Of a DNA stretch of 64,000 nt, positions 63,926 through 64,000 are shown in pieces. Source of the stretch: Arthrobacter sp. KBS0703 (GTDB lineage Bacteria > Actinomycetota > Actinomycetes > Actinomycetales > Micrococcaceae); NCBI RefSeq assembly GCF_002008315.2, contig NZ_MVDG02000001.1, positions 2,108,001 to 2,172,000 on the forward strand. The letters are read 5' to 3'. Position 1 is the first letter of the stretch, and every line of letters begins with the position of its first letter. The notes beneath the pieces were generated by a model. That model was not told where the DNA came from. It saw only the letters and a list, made by a program, of their open reading frames with translations, and did not search any database. The position numbers and the translations under genes were made by a program.

Positions 63926-64000
63926 ATGATAATCGTCTATAACATCATGGTCTTCCTGCACATCGTCGGCGCCGCGATGATCGTCGGCATCTGGATCGGC
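63926..64000 (+). CDS. Membrane protein, N-terminal fragment
   Basis: Twenty-five residues are visible before the window ends (MIIVYNIMVFLHIVGAAMIV and five more). They are almost wholly hydrophobic, forming one membrane helix with a histidine, like CopD-type or other small integral proteins. The ATG lies about where transcription would start from TAGACT, so the message may be leaderless. The upstream BlaI-type palindrome suggests shared control with cydA. Family not recognised from this fragment. Confidence 0.7.
   Translation, partial: MIIVYNIMVFLHIVGAAMIVGIWIG

Noticed and set aside
1..64000. tRNA, rRNA, CRISPR arrays and prophage genes
   Set aside because: No cloverleaf with a GTTCRA arm, no ribosomal segment, no regular repeat-spacer series and no phage structural genes were found by eye. 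A covariance-model scan could still reveal a small RNA.

Overview
The window is GC-rich chromosomal DNA from an actinobacterium, most likely a Micrococcaceae member of the Arthrobacter/Pseudarthrobacter type. The evidence is the many actinobacteria-specific families (SepH, DUF3710, DUF4193, DUF3159, DUF222/HNH), a conserved block that mirrors the mycobacterial Rv2689c-Rv2699c neighbourhood (tRNA/rRNA methyltransferase, permease, ceoB-ceoC, DUF3159, OB-fold, DUF3710, dut, DUF3093, DUF4193), and an RNase D / dxs / sigA context. No rRNA, tRNA, CRISPR array, prophage or intact insertion sequence was seen, and no gene-free stretch exceeds about 300 bp.

Layout. 0-3.9 kb: end of RNase D, then a two-gene fatty-acid beta-oxidation operon (thiolase, multifunctional hydroxyacyl-CoA dehydrogenase) behind a perfect 20-bp palindrome. 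3.9-16.4 kb, accessory and metabolic: a decayed DUF222/HNH gene; a Gfo/Idh/MocA oxidoreductase plus sugar isomerase operon with a divergent LacI regulator and twin operators; a membrane cytochrome b561/molybdopterin oxidoreductase fusion; and an aldo/keto reductase - nucleoside hydrolase - ECF transporter run. 16.2-22.5 kb: a coupled dxs operon with small unknown genes, and aconitase. 22.6-31 kb: RNA methyltransferase, permease, potassium-regulatory RCK pair and the conserved DUF/dut block. 31-42 kb: sepH, thymidine kinase, an alkaline-phosphatase-superfamily hydrolase, DUF5998, a GNAT/CoA-ligase fusion, a type IIA topoisomerase A subunit, DinB and GNAT proteins. 42-50 kb: the cytochrome bd locus (cydABDC) divergent from a BlaI-type repressor and an M56 peptidase. 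50-58.5 kb: topoisomerase B subunit, a small zinc-finger-like protein, sigA, DUF4192, MFS and PAC2 proteins. 58.7-64 kb: pepA, then lpdA and sucB (2-oxo acid dehydrogenase components), and the start of a membrane protein.

Sequence quality matters here. Five head-to-head 19-bp Tn5 mosaic ends (Nextera mate-pair junction adapters) sit in the sequence. Four lie inside genes (thiolase, cydB, sucB twice), where they stand in for lost coding sequence, and one lies between the M56 gene and parE. In addition there are about eleven apparent frameshifts, mostly one missing base, in thiolase, the isomerase, the GNAT gene, cydDC (six) and sucB. These are best read as assembly or sequencing errors rather than natural pseudogenes.

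The most interesting biology is regulatory. Three copies of the palindrome TTCTAC-N5-GTAGAA lie between cydA and blaI, and a fourth near-copy overlaps the promoter of the membrane protein at the right edge. This predicts a BlaI/M56-controlled respiratory regulon. A second lead is the ECF transporter linked to a nucleoside hydrolase.
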